NCBI RefSeq assembly: GCF_000213255.1 | Contig: NC_015520.1 | Location: 1,384,001-1,448,000, forward strand | From: Mahella australiensis 50-1 BON | GTDB taxonomy: Bacteria > Bacillota > Clostridia > Mahellales > Mahellaceae | Reading direction: 5' to 3' | DNA: 64,000 nucleotides | Shown here: piece by piece, positions 60,102-64,000 of the stretch | Position numbering within the stretch: position 1 is the stretch's first letter | Layout of the letters: each line of letters begins with the position of its first letter | Program-made: the position numbers and the translations under genes | Notes under the pieces: generated by a model | Database searches by the model: none | The model's input: only the letters and a program-made list of their open reading frames with translations | Told to the model about the DNA's origin: nothing

Positions 60102-60765
60102 CTATTTCCATCCGCCGAATATGCGCTTGCGAAAGGATGTGATATGGCCGGCGCTTATAAAATCGTCGGATATGACGGCGGTCGGATTGTCCACCCACAA
60201 GCGCCCGGCCTGCTCATAGCCGAATCTATCGGCTATGAAGCCGAAGCTCTCCATCATGCGCGGCGCGCGCTTGCGCGGGGAATGAGCGTCAGTGGCTATA
60301 AAATGGGCCAAACCGTGCTTTAGCAGCAAAAGGGAGGTTTTTTGCACATCCTTGCCGAAGTGGCCGACCACGCTGCCGGCGTTGAGCTGGAGCAGCGCTC
60401 CTTGCTCCACAAGCTCATAGGCCGCAGGAGGGTTGTCAGCGACATCTTTATTGCGCTCGGGATGGGCTATTATAGGGATAAAGCCCTTTAGCTGTATATT
60501 GTATATCAAGTCCTCCATATACGGCGGTATATGCAAAGCAGGCATCTCTATCAGAAGATACCTGCTTGCGTTGATGCTCAGCCTTTTGAGCATGTCATTG
60601 CCCAAACCCGACAGCATGGGACGCATGGGACTAGCCGCTATTTCCGCGCCGCGCAACAGCTTTACCGCCGCGACGTCGTGGCTCAGCGCCTGCTTTAGCG
60701 CAACGAAACTTTTGTCTATGTCGCCTATATTGAGGCGTGCTTTGCCAATCTCGATTATAACGGTC
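60102..60765 (-). pseudogene. N-terminally truncated CpsB/YwqE-type PHP phosphatase
   Basis: The frame can be read from 60953, but only the part from about 60765 down is phosphatase-like: LLRGAEI, SRYLLIEMPALHIPPYMEDL, GFIPIIAHPERN and DAHSPRKRAPRMM are typical of the manganese-dependent tyrosine phosphatases of polysaccharide clusters. The first 70-80 residues of this family, with the HxH metal ligands and the TPH motif, are missing. What stands in their place is the antisense of a helicase fragment. The enzyme should be inactive. The true breakpoint lies somewhere in about 60740-60775. Confidence 0.75.
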
Positions 60766-60773
60766 GAATCAAA

Positions 60774-61001
60774 TTGTTTAACGATAAATTCCTTGCTGAT
60801 AACTTCTCGAATTTCGAATATGTAATTATAGATGAGCTCCAAGATCTCGTGAACGAGCGCGCAAAAATGGCATTGAATATTCTTGGCGCGATTCAAGGGG
60901 GATACCTCTTGCTTGGAGACAAGTGCCAAGCAATATACGATTATGATTGCCATGATGGCGATAAGGCGGTAGATAATATAGTAGCAGGAAGGGAAGGCTG
61001 A
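60774..61001 (+). pseudogene. Internal fragment of a UvrD-like helicase
   Basis: Reads (L)FNDKFLADNFSNFEYVIIDELQDL and then GDKCQAIYDYD: these are helicase motif II (DExQ) and motif III of superfamily 1A. The P-loop and everything after motif III are absent, so it is an internal piece of about 60 residues. Its frame ends in TGA at 60999-61001, overlapping the ATG of the Rpn gene. It lies back to back with the truncated phosphatase, marking a rearrangement joint. Confidence 0.7.
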
Positions 61002-62017
61002 TGGGAGAAGAAAAGCAGCATAGCGATATCCATAACCCTCACGATACAGGCTATAAATACCTGTTATCGTTCAAGAAAACATTTGTACAACTATTGAGGA
61101 GCTTTGTCAAAGAAGGCTGGGTGGGCATGATAGATGAGTCCACCATTACAGAAGTAAACAAATCATATATACTGCAAGACTTCAATCAAAAAGAAGCCGA
61201 TGTAGTATACAGGGTGGATATAAAAGGGCGGCAGGTCATATTTTATATACTAACGGAACCACAATCGACTGTGGACTTTCAGATGCCGTACAGGCTGTTG
61301 CTTTACATGGTAGAGATATGGCGTGATATATTAAGGAATACAAAACAGAATGAAGCTGAGCAAAAGGACTTCAGGTTACCGGCTATCATACCGTTGGTAA
61401 TATACAATGGAGCTGGTAACTGGACGGTCAAGATAAACTACAAAGAGACGTTGAGCGGATATGAATTATTTAATGATTATGTGTTGGACTTCAGGTATAT
61501 ACTGATAGACGTCAACCGATTCAATAAAGATGATCTGGCAGGGCTGCGCAACTTAATAGGGACGGCATTTCTGCTGGATCAAAAATATGACTTATCAGAG
61601 TTATACGAGAGGTTAGGATACGTAAGGGAAGCATTAAGCGCAATTGCACCAGAGGAGTTCAACATAATAAAGCCGTGGCTTATGCACATATTCACCAGCA
61701 AACTAGGGAAAGATGAACGCGATAAGGTAGAGAAAATCATAAACGAATCGAGCATAGAGGAGGTGGATAAGATGATTTCTAATTTTGAGAGGACACTGGA
61801 AGAAGAGTTTCAGAAGAAGAAGGCTGAAGGCAAGGCCGAAGGCAAAGCAGAGGGTAAGGCCGAATTGGTGATCAGGCTTCTTCGTAAGAAGTTCGGGACA
61901 TTATCGGAAGATTATATTGATAGGATAAAAAAGCAGGATAGTGAAGTGCTGGACGCTATAGGTGATAATATATTCGAGATAAGCGATATAAGCCAGATCG
62001 ATGATTATCTTGTATAG
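61001..62017 (+). CDS. Rpn/YhgA-type PD-(D/E)XK nuclease (recombination-promoting)
   Basis: 338 residues; GGAAGG precedes ATG 61001. The N-terminal half carries the nuclease signature: D67 in EADVVYRV and E86-x-Q88 in ILTEPQSTVDFQMPYRLLLYM. The middle is the common helical region, and the tail holds three to four copies of EGKA (AEGKAEGKAEGKAELV), a coiled-coil-like repeat that often varies in copy number in this family. Rpn proteins were formerly called transposase_31. They promote RecA-independent recombination in vivo, and the broken genes beside it fit that. Confidence 0.9.
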   Translation: MGEEKQHSDIHNPHDTGYKYLLSFKKTFVQLLRSFVKEGWVGMIDESTITEVNKSYILQDFNQKEADVVYRVDIKGRQVIFYILTEPQSTVDFQMPYRLLLYMVEIWRDILRNTKQNEAEQKDFRLPAIIPLVIYNGAGNWTVKINYKETLSGYELFNDYVLDFRYILIDVNRFNKDDLAGLRNLIGTAFLLDQKYDLSELYERLGYVREALSAIAPEEFNIIKPWLMHIFTSKLGKDERDKVEKIINESSIEEVDKMISNFERTLEEEFQKKKAEGKAEGKAEGKAELVIRLLRKKFGTLSEDYIDRIKKQDSEVLDAIGDNIFEISDISQIDDYLV

Positions 62018-62027
62018 CATGACTATG

Positions 62028-62056
62028 GCCTGATAGTTACGCTCTATCAGGCTTTT
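62028..62056 (+). terminator. Intrinsic terminator after the Rpn gene
   Basis: GCCTGATAG (62028-62036) pairs with CTATCAGGC (62044-62052), followed by TTTTATT. Confidence 0.9.
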
Positions 62057-62127
62057 ATTATGCAAAAATATGTTTGCGCACTTGTCCGAAATCACTATAT
62101 TAATGCAATAGCTATTCATGTTAAAAT

Positions 62128-62147
62128 ATGTTATACTATGTTATACT
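62128..62147 (+). repeat. Tandem 10-base repeat with two TATACT boxes
   Basis: ATGTTATACT occurs twice in tandem (62128-62137 and 62138-62147), giving two possible -10 boxes about 50 bases upstream of the next gene. No -35 box is clear. Confidence 0.5.
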
Positions 62148-62194
62148 ATTATTAACGTTGAAGCTATATAGAGAATAAAGGAGCGAAGGAAACG

Positions 62195-63919
62195 ATGAAT
62201 GGTGCGGCAAGCCTGAAAGGCATACCTATAGGGATAGATGATTTTAAAGATCTTATGCAAAGCAACGGTTATTTTGTGGACAAGTCGTTGTTTATAAAGG
62301 AAATCGTAGATGACATATCGAAGGTCAAGCTCATCACGCGCCCGAGAAGGTTTGGTAAGACGCTGAACCTATCCATGCTGCGCTATTTTTTCGAGAAGGC
62401 CGAAGAGGATAGCAGTTACCTCTTTAAGGAGCTGAATATATGGCAGCAAGGAGAGGCATATACTCGGGAACAGGGCCAATATCCGGTAGTAAGCCTGACC
62501 TTTAAGGATATAAAAGATGAAACGTTTGCCGGGTACCTTGAGAATCTTAAGATACAGATTTCGGAAGAATATAAAAAACACGATTATATTGTGCAGGATG
62601 ATAACATAAGGGACATAGACAAGAAACAATTTATGGATATTGTCGATATCGGGGCAAGTGATGTATGGTATAAAAACAGCTTGAAACTGCTTACAAGATT
62701 ATTATATGAGTATCATAACCAAGAGGTCATCGTGCTAATAGACGAATACGACACGCCCATCAACCAGGGCTACATATGCGGCTATTACGACGAGGTCATC
62801 GACTTCATGAGAAACTTTCTGGGCAGCGGGTTAAAAGGCAACCCGTATCTCAAGACGGCCGTTATAACAGGCATATACAGAGTGGCCAAAGAAAGCATAT
62901 TCTCGGGCTTTAATAATCTTAAAGTATGCTCTGTTATGCACCAACCGTTCGCCGACAAATTCGGTTTCACAGAGAACGAGACAGAGGACATTCTAAGGTA
63001 TTATGGCGTCGATGAAGATATTGCCCGGGTGAAAGAATGGTACAACGGCTATTTATTCGGCGAAGATACGGTGATATACAACCCTTGGTCTATATTGAAC
63101 TACATAGATAACAGAAAACTTCAGCCATACTGGGTAAACACGAGCAGCAACGACATCATAAGGCAGGTGTTGACCAAAACGGCGGCAGGCGTGAAAGAGA
63201 AGCTGCGGATACTGATGGAAGGCGGCGTATTGGAAGATGTGGTAATCGATACCGACACCAACTTCCGGGATATAATGGGCAAGGACATCATAGGCGAGAG
63301 CGTATTATGGGATCTGCTGCTTGTAAGCGGATACCTGAGGTCGCAGAACACGCGGATCGTAGAGGGTCGCACAAGATGCGAGTTGAAGGTACCCAACAAA
63401 GAGATAGCCTTATTATACGAAGATATCGTATCGAGCTGGTTTGAAGAAGCCGAGGCTGCGGGATACGGTATAAAAGAGCTATTGGCCGAGCTTACCGAAG
63501 GGGACATAGACGGCTTTGCCGAAAGGTTTAAGGATATGGTGCAGAGATGTTTCAGCTATTTCGATGTGGGATACAACGCGGCCGAAAACTTCTATCACGC
63601 ATTCATACTGGGCATATTGGTGAATCTCGAAGGCAAGTATAAAGTGATGTCCAACAGGGAATCGGGCAAAGGCAGACCGGATATCATGATAATACCGAAG
63701 GATGCGAGCAAGAAAGGCGTGGTGATAGAGTTCAAGACGTCGAGGAGCGATGAAGACAAAGTGCTGGAAGAGAAGGCGCAGCAAGCCTTGGAGCAGATAG
63801 CCGCGATGGATTACGTCGATGAGCTGGCATCCTATGGCATAAAAGAGGCTATAGAGCTGGCTATAGTATTCTGTGGCAAGAAGGTGATTATAAGGTATAA
63901 TGTGAGAAGGTTGGGATGA
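62195..63919 (+). CDS. AAA-ATPase-like protein with PD-(D/E)XK nuclease domain
   Basis: 574 residues; the start IPIGIDDFKDLMQSNGYFVD is the hallmark of the AAA-ATPase-like/DUF1703 family. Walker A RPRRFGKTL (K55), Walker B-like VLIDEYDTPINQ. The C-terminus has a nuclease fold with D496 (GRPDIMII) and E512-x-K514 (VVIEFKTSR). Such proteins are common, often in multiple copies, in Clostridia and Bacteroidetes, and their biological role is unknown. It lies downstream of the Rpn nuclease in the rearranged patch. Confidence 0.9.
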   Translation: MNGAASLKGIPIGIDDFKDLMQSNGYFVDKSLFIKEIVDDISKVKLITRPRRFGKTLNLSMLRYFFEKAEEDSSYLFKELNIWQQGEAYTREQGQYPVVSLTFKDIKDETFAGYLENLKIQISEEYKKHDYIVQDDNIRDIDKKQFMDIVDIGASDVWYKNSLKLLTRLLYEYHNQEVIVLIDEYDTPINQGYICGYYDEVIDFMRNFLGSGLKGNPYLKTAVITGIYRVAKESIFSGFNNLKVCSVMHQPFADKFGFTENETEDILRYYGVDEDIARVKEWYNGYLFGEDTVIYNPWSILNYIDNRKLQPYWVNTSSNDIIRQVLTKTAAGVKEKLRILMEGGVLEDVVIDTDTNFRDIMGKDIIGESVLWDLLLVSGYLRSQNTRIVEGRTRCELKVPNKEIALLYEDIVSSWFEEAEAAGYGIKELLAELTEGDIDGFAERFKDMVQRCFSYFDVGYNAAENFYHAFILGILVNLEGKYKVMSNRESGKGRPDIMIIPKDASKKGVVIEFKTSRSDEDKVLEEKAQQALEQIAAMDYVDELASYGIKEAIELAIVFCGKKVIIRYNVRRLG

Positions 63920-64000
63920 GGACGTAGCCGCTCATATAGCCGTGATGACGGTAAAAATGAGAATAATGAGAAGAAACGTTGATCTTTTAGCAAGATGCAA

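Noticed and set aside
63957-64000. ATG-AGA-ATA-ATG frame running off the right edge
   Set aside because: No ribosome binding site and only 14 codons visible; too little to call a gene.

Overview
The window looks like a chromosomal piece of a moderately AT-rich Gram-positive anaerobe of the Clostridia. The signs are strong AGGAGG ribosome binding sites, lipobox solute-binding proteins, a sepF-yggT-divIVA division cluster, a tRNA-Phe T-box leader, a PHP-domain DNA polymerase X, a glycyl radical enzyme, YesS-like AraC regulators and heavy use of ATA for isoleucine. Overall gene style recalls Mahella and its thermoanaerobacterial relatives, but that is an impression and not a database match.

Bases 1-19740 form a carbohydrate-use region. 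In order: the end of a sugar-binding protein, a GH50-like clan GH-A glycosidase, a convergent GH2 beta-galactosidase, a membrane AraC sensor-regulator, two LplB/LplC-type permeases with their binding lipoprotein, a 1520-residue secreted pectate-lyase-like beta-helix protein, and an unassigned probable polysaccharide-processing enzyme. No ABC ATPase is present; CUT1 systems often share one encoded elsewhere.

Bases 19741-27619 are the most unusual part. A strong promoter and a dyad lead into a glycyl radical enzyme of the Cys-x-Glu (eliminase-like) type, an IclR regulator and a dedicated radical-SAM activase. Two uroporphyrinogen-decarboxylase-superfamily paralogs follow, only one of which keeps the methyltransferase-type zinc ligands. 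Then come the scrap of a third paralog and a Gfo/Idh/MocA oxidoreductase. No known pathway with this exact composition was recognised, so this is the best candidate for an undescribed catabolic system.

Bases 27663-44331 are mostly housekeeping: thpR, yggS, sepF, yggT, divIVA, ileS, polX, alaS, a DUF89 phosphatase, a heptad-repeat coiled-coil protein, a T-box-controlled DAHP synthase (specifier read as UUC, Phe), an iscR-iscS-iscU-mnmA sulfur operon, a short GreA-like protein behind an operator-like promoter, and tRNA-Trp on the minus strand.

Bases 44391-60022 hold a double-length permease-like protein without EAA loops, an alkaline-phosphatase-like membrane protein with a GT4 glycosyltransferase, a chemoreceptor, a methyltransferase, a Ppx/GppA phosphatase with two thymidylate-kinase-like proteins (the second has Arg for the Walker A Lys), a calcium-type P-ATPase, a small membrane protein and a phosphohexomutase.

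Bases 60102-64000 are a rearranged patch. A CpsB/YwqE-type phosphatase that has lost its N-terminal metal-binding part abuts an internal fragment of a UvrD-like helicase, followed directly by an Rpn/YhgA-type nuclease gene and an AAA-ATPase/PD-(D/E)XK protein.
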